Positions 6,185 through 11,715 of a DNA stretch of 11,715 bases are shown piece by piece. Source of the stretch: JBGQDM01 sp041495845 (GTDB lineage: Bacteria; Acidobacteriota; Terriglobia; Terriglobales; Acidobacteriaceae). Position numbers and translations under genes: made by a program. The DNA lies in assembly GCA_041495845.1 (NCBI GenBank), contig JBGQDM010000100.1:1-11715 (forward strand). The letters run 5' to 3'. Every line of letters begins with the position of its first letter. The stretch's first letter is position 1. The notes beneath the pieces were generated by a model, which saw only the letters and a program-made list of their open reading frames with translations, was not told the DNA's origin and ran no database searches.

Positions 6185-6215
6185 GGAAGCGCGCTCCCAG
6201 CTGCGCCACAGGCCC
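6140..6215 (-). tRNA. tRNA-Ala(GGC)
   Basis: A 76-nt cloverleaf folds on the minus strand: acceptor GGGCCTG with CAGGTCC (one G-U pair), D stem GCGC/GCGC, anticodon stem CTTCC/GGAAG around loop ATGGCAT, five-base variable loop, T stem GTCGG/CCGAC with loop TTCGATC, discriminator A and encoded CCA. The anticodon GGC reads GCC alanine codons. Its 3' half is duplicated at 3706-3750. Confidence 0.96.
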
Positions 6216-6251
6216 ACACGGGCAGGACGTGCAACCACCACGCCTCTTTCG

Positions 6252-6280
6252 ATTCTCACGTACTTGCCCGCGATAGTCAA
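6252..6280 (-). promoter_or_regulatory. sigma70-type promoter of tRNA-Ala
   Basis: On the minus strand TTGACT (6280-6275) is followed after 17 bp by GAGAAT (6257-6252). Five and four of six bases match the -35 and -10 consensus. Transcription would begin near 6245, about 30 nt before the mature tRNA 5' end. The promoter lies on the chromosomal side, so insertion leaves it intact. Confidence 0.6.
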
Positions 6281-6319
6281 ACCGGGCAGCGTGCCTCGCA
6301 CTTGCCGGCAGCCGGCCCG

Positions 6320-6526
6320 CTACTGCCGGGCGGCGGCCTCGCGCTGCAATCGTTCCTCTTTCTGGCGCTTCAGCCCCTCCCGGTCATACGCCCACTGCGT
6401 GCCCTGCTCTTCCGGTTGACCATACAGTTCCGGATGTGCATCGCGCGCGTCGGTGGGCGCTGTGTTCAAGCTGAGTGGGACGTTGCCGTTCGTCCCGCCG
6501 CCGCTCAGGCCACTCCCCGCGCTCAC
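6320..6526 (-). CDS. short hypothetical protein, possibly part of a frameshifted gene
   Basis: A 68-residue frame from GTG 6526: a Gly/Ser/Asn-rich start (SAGSGLSGGGTNGN), then a charged helix (YDREGLKRQKEERLQREAAARQ). I do not recognise it. Immediately upstream, in another frame, lies protein-like sequence (GLAFSIARNGQITFAPGQVF) whose TGA overlaps this GTG by 4 bp. That upstream frame has no start of its own and follows a TAA, so the two could be pieces of one frameshifted gene or a coupled pair. The GGGAG site is 12 nt from the GTG, which is weak. Confidence 0.35.
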   Translation of the reverse strand: MSAGSGLSGGGTNGNVPLSLNTAPTDARDAHPELYGQPEEQGTQWAYDREGLKRQKEERLQREAAARQ

Positions 6527-6843
6527 TCACGTGATTCGCTCCCGCCCCCGGTACCGGGAAACACCTGCCCCGGCGCAAACGTGATCTGCCCGTTCCTGGC
6601 AATCGAGAACGCGAGGCCCGCCGGAAATCGGAGGAAGGAACCCGGTTAATCCGGGCAAACAGCAAGCCATCCTCCTACGACAAATCCCGCGCCACAAGCG
6701 CCTTTTGGAGCATGCTCGGCGACCTGCAGCAACTTGCATGCCCGGCTTCAAGAGAACTCGAGCCACAGCTCGTGGGCCGCGGCGCTTGGCCAATTGCCCG
6801 TGAACGATTATTCTTGCTGGAAGATTTCTCCTTGGATTAAAGA
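6527..6843. other. region of probable coding remnants
   Basis: No intact gene is convincing on either strand. On the minus strand about 6530-6635 reads as plausible protein (FPAGLAFSIARNGQ and on) but is closed by a TAA and has no start. A perfect 5-bp hairpin CCCGG/CCGGG with loop TTAAT lies at 6641-6655. A weak promoter-like pair, TTGGCC (6786-6791) and TATTCT (6809-6814) with 17-bp spacing, precedes the secreted-protein gene. The window gives no cause for the decay; proximity to the tRNA integration hotspot is suggestive. Confidence 0.4.
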
Positions 6844-7512
6844 ATGAACTCGCTCCGTCTACTTCCGGCGTTTTGTTTGCTCGCGCTGCCCCTGGCTGCG
6901 CAAACTGCTCCGGCAGCGCCGCCCACCATCTCTTATGCTTCGCAGACCCAGCTGAACAATGTGCTTGGACAACTGGAGCAGGCGGCCCAGGCAGCCAGCA
7001 GCGATCTCAGCCTGTTGCGCGTCGAGCGTTGGAAGGCCGACTCTGACGAAAAGCGCCAGGTGCTCAGCAATGTGGACTCGTTGCAACGCAACTTGCAGTC
7101 GGCATTGCCGGCCCTGATCACACAAGTGCGTGCCGCGCCGGAAGACTTGAACGCATCCTTCAAGCTCTACCGCAATGCCAGCGCACTCTACGACGTGCTG
7201 GCCAGCGTAACGGAATCCGCGGGTGTCTCCGGTTCGCACGACGAAGCGCAGTCGTTGGCCGCAGCCACCTCCGCGCTCGACAAAGCCCGCCGCGCTCTCG
7301 CTGACCGCCTGGAAAGTCTGGCGACTGCCAAGGACGCTGAGCTGGCCAATCTCCGCGCTCAGGTGAAATCGCTGCAAGCGGCAACGCCGCCCGCGCCCCC
7401 CAAGAAAATCATCGTGGACGACGACCAAGCTCCCAAGAAGCCAATAAAGAAGAAAGCGGCCCCAAAACCTCCTGCCGCGGCTCCCGCGCAACCCGTCCCC
7501 AGCCCGCATTAA
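6844..7512 (+). CDS. secreted helical protein with Lys/Pro/Ala-rich tail
   Basis: A 222-residue product with a clear N-terminal signal peptide (MNSLRLLPAFCLLALPLAAQ, cleavage probably near residue 20). Residues about 30-190 are predicted almost wholly helical, with heptad-like stretches (LGQLEQAAQAA, VDSLQRNLQSAL, ALADRLESLATAKDAELANL) suggesting a coiled-coil or helical bundle. The tail from about 185 is low-complexity and basic (KKIIVDDDQAPKKPIKKKAA, then Pro/Ala). No cysteines remain after the signal peptide, and there is no catalytic motif. It is likely a periplasmic or envelope-associated protein; I do not recognise a family. The ATG at 6844 is the first start and gives the signal peptide directly; upstream ribosome-binding sequence is weak. 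The gene stands alone, 181 bp before the sigma-factor gene. Confidence 0.85.
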   Translation: MNSLRLLPAFCLLALPLAAQTAPAAPPTISYASQTQLNNVLGQLEQAAQAASSDLSLLRVERWKADSDEKRQVLSNVDSLQRNLQSALPALITQVRAAPEDLNASFKLYRNASALYDVLASVTESAGVSGSHDEAQSLAAATSALDKARRALADRLESLATAKDAELANLRAQVKSLQAATPPAPPKKIIVDDDQAPKKPIKKKAAPKPPAAAPAQPVPSPH

Positions 7513-7575
7513 AGCCTTTGTTTCCCTAACGCTACGAGTTACTGCCCGGGAGGAAGGCCCGCCTGCGCTTGCCCG

Positions 7576-7603
7576 GGAACTTAGCACTGTGTTTCAGCGT
7601 CTA
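7576..7603 (+). promoter_or_regulatory. ECF-type promoter upstream of the sigma-factor gene
   Basis: GGAACTT (7576-7582) is followed after 17 bp by TCTA (7600-7603), preceded by CG, close to the GGAACTT / TCTAA pattern used by many RpoE-like ECF sigma factors. Transcription would start near 7610, giving a leader of about 84 nt. It fits autoregulation of the downstream sigma/anti-sigma operon. Confidence 0.5.
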
Positions 7604-7693
7604 TGTAGATAGGGGTTTCTTCCGGCCCATATCCGAATGGCACGATTGGTGCGGGCTGGCGGCGCGAAAAATCCTATAATTGAGGTGAACGCC

Positions 7694-8428
7694 ATGAAGC
7701 TCGTGGCGGGAGCAACCACCTTGGGCGAATTGGCCAGCGCCATCGGAGTCCGGCAGGAAGAAGCCGCCATTGTGGCGGAACTGCAGGCTGGCTCCGAGGA
7801 CGCATACGCCTGGTTGGTCCGGCAGTATCATCAGCCGGTCTACAGTCTGGTCTACCGCATCCTGACTGATCCCGCTGATGCCGCGGACACCACCCAGGAA
7901 GTTTTCCTGAAAGTGTTTCGCGGAATCCGCCAGTTTCACGGCGGCTCCAGCCTGAAGACCTGGATCTACCGCATCGCCATTCATGAAGCCTCCAATCGCC
8001 GCCGCTGGTGGTTCCGGCACAAAGCGCGCGAGGTGGCGATTGACACGCCGGAGAACGACACAGAAATGATGGGTTGCGTGCGGGAAGACTCGCTGCCGGA
8101 CCACGGCGAGTCGCCCTTCGACAGCGTGGTGCATGAAGAAATTCGGGCGCGCGTGGAACAGGAATTGCGCCAGGTGCCGGAGCCCTATCGCACCACTCTG
8201 GTGTTGCGCGATCTGGAGGAACTTTCTTACGAGGAGATTGCCGAAGTGACAGGCGCGTCGTTGGGAACGGTGAAATCGCGTCTGACGCGGGGCCGCGAAG
8301 CGTTGAAACAGCGGCTGGCGAAATATCTGGAAGAGTTCGGGCCGGCGCTCGACTTAGAAGGTGCCGGGCCGGCAAAACGGTCGCGGGCCGCGGCCGCGGC
8401 CGCACCGCAGGTGGAGGTAACACCATGA
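7694..8428 (+). CDS. RNA polymerase ECF-family sigma factor
   Basis: A 244-residue sigma factor. Region 2 spans about residues 37-105 with the core-binding and -10 motifs (YSLVYRILTDPADAADTTQE, VFLKVFRGIRQF, SSLKTWIYRIAIHEASNRRR). Region 4 spans about 155-208 with the helix-turn-helix LSYEEIAEVTGASLGTVKSR. Regions 1.1 and 3 are absent, as in ECF factors. The ATG at 7694 is chosen because GAGG (7682-7685) lies 8 nt upstream; a longer frame from 7637 would start upstream of that site and adds an unlikely peptide. The N-terminal 25 residues and an Ala-rich tail (residues 231-237, coded by a GGCCGC triplet repeat) extend beyond the usual core. Its stop overlaps the anti-sigma start by 4 bp (ATGA), implying coupled translation. 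It would direct RNA polymerase to GGAAC-type promoters when released by the anti-sigma factor. Confidence 0.93.
   Translation: MKLVAGATTLGELASAIGVRQEEAAIVAELQAGSEDAYAWLVRQYHQPVYSLVYRILTDPADAADTTQEVFLKVFRGIRQFHGGSSLKTWIYRIAIHEASNRRRWWFRHKAREVAIDTPENDTEMMGCVREDSLPDHGESPFDSVVHEEIRARVEQELRQVPEPYRTTLVLRDLEELSYEEIAEVTGASLGTVKSRLTRGREALKQRLAKYLEEFGPALDLEGAGPAKRSRAAAAAAPQVEVTP
8386..8403. repeat. three tandem GGCCGC hexamers
   Basis: A perfect 18-bp tandem of GGCCGC inside the sigma-factor tail, encoding the alanine run. Slippage by one unit would add or remove two codons without a frameshift. Confidence 0.7.
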
Positions 8429-9108
8429 ATTGCCGCCAAACCAAATCGTCGTTGTCCGCGTATCTGGACGGCGCACTCTCCGGGGCGCAGCGACATGCCT
8501 TGTCCGGACACATGCAGACCTGCGCCGATTGCGCGCGCGAGTATCGTCTGCTGCGGCAGAGTCACACGCTGCTCACTTCTGTCGGACGTCCGCAGATTCC
8601 GCCCGACCTCGCTCTCAAGTTGCGGGTCGCCATTTCCCGCGAAGCCGAACGCGCCCGCCACTCGCGTTTCGAAGGCGTGCTGGTCCGCCTGGATAACCTG
8701 CTCAACGCGTTTCTGCTTCCCGCCACCGCCGGCCTGGCCACAGCCGTGGTCATTTTTGGATTGCTGATGGGCTTCTTCGCCCTGCCGCCGCAGTTGCAGG
8801 CTTCCAGCGAGGACGTCCCGCTCATGCTCTATTCCGCGCCCGAACTGCAAGCTTCCGCTTACAACCTCGGCCGCGGCATCATCAACGAGGATTCGCTCGT
8901 GGTGGAAGTCTCGATCGACGAAAACGGCCGCGTGGAGGACTACCGCATTCTCGCCTCCACCAAAGATGCGCAAATGCTGCTACCCCAGGTAAAGAACATG
9001 CTCATCTTCACCGTGTTCCGTCCCGCCATGGCGATGGGACATCCCACCGTCGGCCGCGCCGTGCTCACCTTCTCGCGCACCCCGCGCAGCACTCGCCTGC
9101 AAGGGTAA
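8425..9108 (+). CDS. membrane-anchored zinc-finger anti-sigma factor with TonB-C-like outer domain
   Basis: A 227-residue protein. The N-terminal domain has the zinc-binding anti-sigma pattern: C3, H29, C33 and C36 (HMQTCADC). It should be cytosolic and hold the adjacent ECF sigma factor. A helical linker leads to one membrane helix at about 97-119 (LLPATAGLATAVVIFGLLMG). The part beyond (about 125-218) is periplasmic; residues 157-216 (VVEVSIDENGRVEDYRIL...PQVKNMLIFTVFRPA...GRAVLTFS) have the strand-helix-strand pattern of the TonB C-terminal domain, including the D-x-x-G-x-V turn and F-x-P before the last strand. It starts at ATG 8425 with GGAGGT 7 nt upstream and overlaps the sigma stop. 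The outer domain may sense an envelope signal or bind a partner protein; that is inference. Confidence 0.88.
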   Translation: MNCRQTKSSLSAYLDGALSGAQRHALSGHMQTCADCAREYRLLRQSHTLLTSVGRPQIPPDLALKLRVAISREAERARHSRFEGVLVRLDNLLNAFLLPATAGLATAVVIFGLLMGFFALPPQLQASSEDVPLMLYSAPELQASAYNLGRGIINEDSLVVEVSIDENGRVEDYRILASTKDAQMLLPQVKNMLIFTVFRPAMAMGHPTVGRAVLTFSRTPRSTRLQG

Positions 9109-9130
9109 GCGGGTGGTTCGGCGGCCCTAA

Positions 9131-9146
9131 GGGGACCTCCGTCCCT
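9131..9146. terminator. short hairpin between convergent genes
   Basis: GGGAC (9132-9136) pairs with GTCCC (9141-9145) around CTCC, with an outer G-T pair. It sits in the 41-bp gap between the anti-sigma gene and the converging membrane-protein gene and could serve both, but lacks a T run. Confidence 0.3.
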
Positions 9147-9149
9147 ATC

Positions 9150-10847
9150 TCAGGGTAGCGAAACCATACAGCCAGAATTCTCCGGCAGGGAGCTCCATGG
9201 GGATGGGCAGGGTTGGTCTGAGTCTCGCCGCCACACGGCCGCTTTCGCGCCGGAATCAGCCATCGACTTGAGTGCGGCCTGCTGCGCAGCTGGCGACGAT
9301 CGCCAGAATTTTCCAGAGTCGATCGACCAAATCTCGGCCACCACTGACACCCTGGCTAAGTGGGCCCAATAGGCTTGCTGTCCGTCGCCAATACTCGCGA
9401 CCGAATCGCCAGGCTGCACGCCGTAGTTTGGCATCGCGTCGGCAATGACGATGTCACGCCCAGCCGATTTCCTTCGCGGCGCAACCAGGGAGTGGAACAG
9501 ACCCGGCATCACGCCCCCGGCAAAAACAAGGATTCCCGCCAGCACTGCTCGACGCGCCAAGAGTTGCTGGCCCGGGCGGATGAAGACTGACCCGAAAACG
9601 GCGCCCCACAGTAACAGCCAGAAACCAAGCCAGAACCGCGAAACCAGGTGCACCAACAGGTACATGCCGATCACCGCGACTGCGGGTAAAGTGCAAAACC
9701 AAGTTGCCGCGAGGTGGCGGAGTGAGGTTCGACGGGTGTACCACACCAGAATCAGCAGCGGCACCAGCAACGCAGCCTCTGCACCCAGGAGTTGGTCTTT
9801 CAGGAACCGGAGATTGACCGCCAGTTGCCGGAGCTGACCGCGCCAGTCCAAGCTCGGCTGGCTGCGCTGGTCAAAGCGCGCGGCATCGTACCAGGGCGCA
9901 TAGGTAACGCCTCTCATCGACGGAATTCTGAAAACGCGTGGCGAAGCCAAGGCGACGGGACCAGGATAGAACGGAATGGGTGCGCCGCCGGTCTCACTCG
10001 TCATCCAGCTCTTCGTTTCCGGCCCGTTCACAAACCAGGCATAGTTCAATCTGCCGCTATCTCCCGCGGTGAAGTGGCCGACGACTCGCGACACGATGGC
10101 GACGAAGGGGAACACCAGGGCCACAAAAACAACCATCGCAGCCATCGGCCGGCGCAGATTCCGTGAGCGCAAGCCCTGCCCCGCCATGGCTGCCAGAACA
10201 AACAAGGCAAAATACAACATGATGGCTTTGGCGAAGTAACCGATGGCCAGCAGCACTCCGAGCCAGGCATAGGCACCCATGCCGTGGGGCTGACCGTCAT
10301 TGAGTTTGAACAAGAGAGCGGCGATGGCAAAGACGATGGCGCCGACCAGGACATCCGGGCTCACGTCCGGCACCGACCAGGAAAAATTCACGATGAACAA
10401 CAAATATCCGAACCCAATCCAAACCAAGGGAATCGCATCAGGAAGCGGAGTTTCCTCGCCGCCGGCCCTTCTGCTCCAGTCCGCGACGGCACGCCAGTAC
10501 CTGCTAAATGTGTACAGCGCGACCGTGAAGATGGCACAATTCAGCGCCCGGGCCATGGCAAGTTCGTCGCCTGCCCCAGAGTGAAAAAACCGCATCATGA
10601 TCGCCAGAAGCCATGAGTACAGCGGTCCCCAATACCCATTTACCGCGGTCTGCCAGTCGTGGCGAAGGTAGGCACGGGCAACATCCAGGTAACCCAGGCC
10701 GTCAGCTCCGATCGGCATATCACGGCCAGTGAAGGCACAGCGCGCTCCGATCAGCAGCACAATCACCTGACAGATTTTTTCAAACCCAAATCTACCGACT
10801 ACCACACCGAGCACGGTTCTTTCTGGCGATGTGGAATGGGCGGCCAT
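9150..10847 (-). CDS. multi-spanning membrane protein, GT-C glycosyltransferase-like
   Basis: A 565-residue protein with about ten or more hydrophobic helices between residues 22 and 460, then a soluble C-terminal domain (about 470-565). After the first helix comes an acidic loop (ADGLGYLDVARAYL, with D49 and D55) followed by WGPLYSWLLAIMM. An acidic residue in the first outer loop followed by a G-P-L-Y/P-x-x segment is typical of GT-C fold enzymes such as the PMT/ArnT/PglF groups, which move sugars from polyprenyl-phosphate carriers on the outer membrane face. I cannot assign donor, acceptor or subfamily. ATG 10847 has GAGG 5 nt upstream. It converges with the sigma operon and diverges from the gene at 11074. 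A plain membrane protein of unknown function is the alternative. Confidence 0.72.
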   Translation of the reverse strand: MAAHSTSPERTVLGVVVGRFGFEKICQVIVLLIGARCAFTGRDMPIGADGLGYLDVARAYLRHDWQTAVNGYWGPLYSWLLAIMMRFFHSGAGDELAMARALNCAIFTVALYTFSRYWRAVADWSRRAGGEETPLPDAIPLVWIGFGYLLFIVNFSWSVPDVSPDVLVGAIVFAIAALLFKLNDGQPHGMGAYAWLGVLLAIGYFAKAIMLYFALFVLAAMAGQGLRSRNLRRPMAAMVVFVALVFPFVAIVSRVVGHFTAGDSGRLNYAWFVNGPETKSWMTSETGGAPIPFYPGPVALASPRVFRIPSMRGVTYAPWYDAARFDQRSQPSLDWRGQLRQLAVNLRFLKDQLLGAEAALLVPLLILVWYTRRTSLRHLAATWFCTLPAVAVIGMYLLVHLVSRFWLGFWLLLWGAVFGSVFIRPGQQLLARRAVLAGILVFAGGVMPGLFHSLVAPRRKSAGRDIVIADAMPNYGVQPGDSVASIGDGQQAYWAHLARVSVVAEIWSIDSGKFWRSSPAAQQAALKSMADSGAKAAVWRRDSDQPCPSPWSSLPENSGCMVSLP

Positions 10848-10885
10848 CGTAACCTCAATTTACGTCGCCGCACCAGGGTGGAATT

Positions 10886-10958
10886 GGCGGAGGCTCCGCC
10901 GGTCGATTCTACCCTGAGACTCAGTCGCGGCTGCGGGCCGAGTGCAATCACAGCCGCG
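10886..10958. repeat. three palindromes in the divergent intergenic region
   Basis: GGCGGA/TCCGCC with a 3-nt loop (10886-10900), the odd palindrome CTGAGACTCAG (10914-10924), and CGCGGCTG/CAGCCGCG with a 17-nt loop (10926-10933 and 10951-10958) are all perfect and lie in the leader side of the minus-strand membrane-protein gene. A TAGAAT box on the minus strand (10911-10906) may be its -10 element, but no good -35 is seen. Roles could be operator sites or mRNA leader structure. Confidence 0.4.
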
Positions 10959-10995
10959 CCGCATTAGGGCCTGCTGTCTCGTGAACTCGCCCACA

Positions 10996-11041
10996 GTTTG
11001 ACCCCCGCCTGCCGTCCCTCGTAAACTATTGAGGGTCAAAC
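10996..11041 (+). promoter_or_regulatory. candidate promoter framed by a perfect 9-bp inverted repeat
   Basis: GTTTGACCC (10996-11004) and its exact reverse complement GGGTCAAAC (11033-11041) are 28 bp apart. The left arm contains TTGACC (10998-11003), a good -35; TAAACT (11022-11027) after 18 bp is a fair -10. Transcription would begin near 11034, inside the right arm, so a dimeric regulator bound to the arms would block or shape the promoter of the 11074 gene. Confidence 0.4.
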
Positions 11042-11073
11042 CATTTTCTGCCCGCCCTTCTGGAGGCTTTTTC

Positions 11074-11715
11074 CTGGTTTTCTGGAGACAAACCGTCTAC
11101 GGCGCACTCTTGCTGGCGCTGACACTGCCGTGCGCCCGCGCCCAAAGCAGTTCCAAAGCCAACCTCGACGTCAGCGAAACCCTGTTTGGAGTTTTCACCG
11201 CGCTGAACACCTGCGGCTATGACCAGGACCTGAATTCCTCCGCCCCGCTGCGGGCTGAGATTCGCGACGAAGCCATGAAGGCAGCCAAAGCAAACGGCGA
11301 GGCGGCGGACGCGCGCGAACAGTTTTGCTCGTACTATCGCGACCACCTCAACGGCGACGCCGCGCGCGACCTGGCGCAATATGTTTCCCTCGCGCTCTAC
11401 CTCGGTCCGCCGCCGGCCTTCACGCCGAAAGTGAAGGAATCGGAGCTGCCGCCGGACGCAACCTACGTAATCGGCGCTGCGCCCTATCTCTCGCGCCTCT
11501 ACGAAAAAGCCAACTGGCACGCGCTCTGGACCAAGCATGAACCGCAATTCAACGAGCTTATCCAGAGCTATCACGCGCCGCTGGCCAAGCTGCTTTTCGA
11601 TACCGACATCTACCTGAAGCTCTCTTCCAGCGGCTATCTGGGACGCGGATTTACCATTTACCTCGAGCCGATGGGCGCGCCCGGCCAGGCCAATGCCCGC
11701 AACTACGGCGCCGAC
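11074..11715 (+). CDS. secreted hypothetical protein, 3' end outside window, likely CTG start
   Basis: The frame is open from 10999 to the window end. The 214 visible codons from CTG 11074 begin with a good signal peptide (VFWRQTVYGALLLALTLPCA, cleavage likely after ARA near residue 23). The mature part is rich in aromatic and charged residues (CGYDQDLNSSAPLRAEIRDE, FCSYYRDHLNGDAARDLAQY, PYLSRLYEKANWHALWTKHE, LSSSGYLGRGFTIYLEP). I recall similar secreted acidobacterial proteins of unknown function but cannot name a domain; any catalytic motif would be beyond the window. The start is unusual: GGAGG (11062-11066) lies 7 nt before CTG, no ATG or GTG is available until codon 68, and the in-frame TTG at 11029 has no ribosome-binding site and lies upstream of the likely transcription start. 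Confidence 0.75.
   Translation, partial: MVFWRQTVYGALLLALTLPCARAQSSSKANLDVSETLFGVFTALNTCGYDQDLNSSAPLRAEIRDEAMKAAKANGEAADAREQFCSYYRDHLNGDAARDLAQYVSLALYLGPPPAFTPKVKESELPPDATYVIGAAPYLSRLYEKANWHALWTKHEPQFNELIQSYHAPLAKLLFDTDIYLKLSSSGYLGRGFTIYLEPMGAPGQANARNYGAD

Noticed and set aside
6859..7587. Minus-strand frame opposite the secreted helical protein
   Set aside because: It is a composition shadow; the plus-strand product has a signal peptide and coherent helices.
7675..7680. Perfect TATAAT as the main sigma-operon promoter
   Set aside because: No -35 lies at a normal distance, and a start near 7687 would cut off the ribosome-binding site; the ECF-type promoter fits better.
7637..7693. Longer start for the sigma factor
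   Set aside because: The extension contains a TATAAT box and the GAGG ribosome-binding site that belongs to ATG 7694.
11026..11574. Minus-strand frame opposite the gene at 11074
   Set aside because: The plus strand encodes a signal peptide and protein-like sequence through the window end; the minus-strand product has no recognisable feature.

Overview
The window looks like a high-GC bacterial chromosome, most likely an acidobacterium (Terriglobia/Koribacter-like). That call rests on remembered resemblance of the Lhr helicase, the ECF sigma/anti-sigma pair and the integrase to proteins of that group; no search was run. A small, partly decayed integrative element at a tRNA gene interrupts ordinary chromosomal genes.

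Layout. (1) 2-2950: the C-terminal two thirds of a large Lhr-type helicase, whose 5' end lies outside the window. (2) 3023-3616, minus strand: a protein with two related zinc-ribbon-like modules, probably cargo of an older element. (3) 3678-6215: an element of about 2.43 kb in tRNA-Ala(GGC). An intact tRNA (6140-6215, minus) is at the right end. A copy of its 3' part (nt 32-76) plus 28 bp of flank recurs at 3678-3750, so the 73-bp repeats (one mismatch) at 3678-3750 and 6112-6184 are the attachment sites. The element carries a tyrosine recombinase that keeps all catalytic residues but seems to have lost its N-terminus, and three small minus-strand genes: a bL12-C-terminal-like protein, a two-helix membrane peptide and a 92-residue fragment. 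A short hairpin-forming repeat lies at the 3' end of each of the first two genes and again just after the third, whose stop region also holds a partial copy. This gives the cargo a cassette-like look. CGACAC-type repeats near both element ends look like integrase arm sites. The flank left of the left attachment site still encodes a diverged integrase C-terminal tail, which implies successive insertions at the same tRNA.

(4) 6216-6843: the tRNA promoter and what look like remnants of minus-strand coding sequence. (5) 6844-7512: a secreted helical protein with a Lys/Pro/Ala-rich tail. (6) 7694-9108: an ECF sigma factor overlapping by 4 bp a membrane-anchored zinc-finger anti-sigma factor whose outer domain resembles TonB-C; a good ECF-type promoter at 7576-7603 suggests autoregulation. 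(7) 9150-10847, minus: a multi-spanning GT-C-like membrane protein converging on the sigma operon. (8) 10848-11073: a divergent intergenic region rich in palindromes, including a perfect 9-bp inverted repeat around a candidate promoter. (9) 11074 to the end: the start of a secreted protein that appears to use a CTG start codon.

The most unusual signals are the hairpin repeat family in the element, the evidence for layered insertions at one tRNA gene, the duplicated zinc-ribbon protein, and the head-to-head junction of two truncated genes at about 5200.
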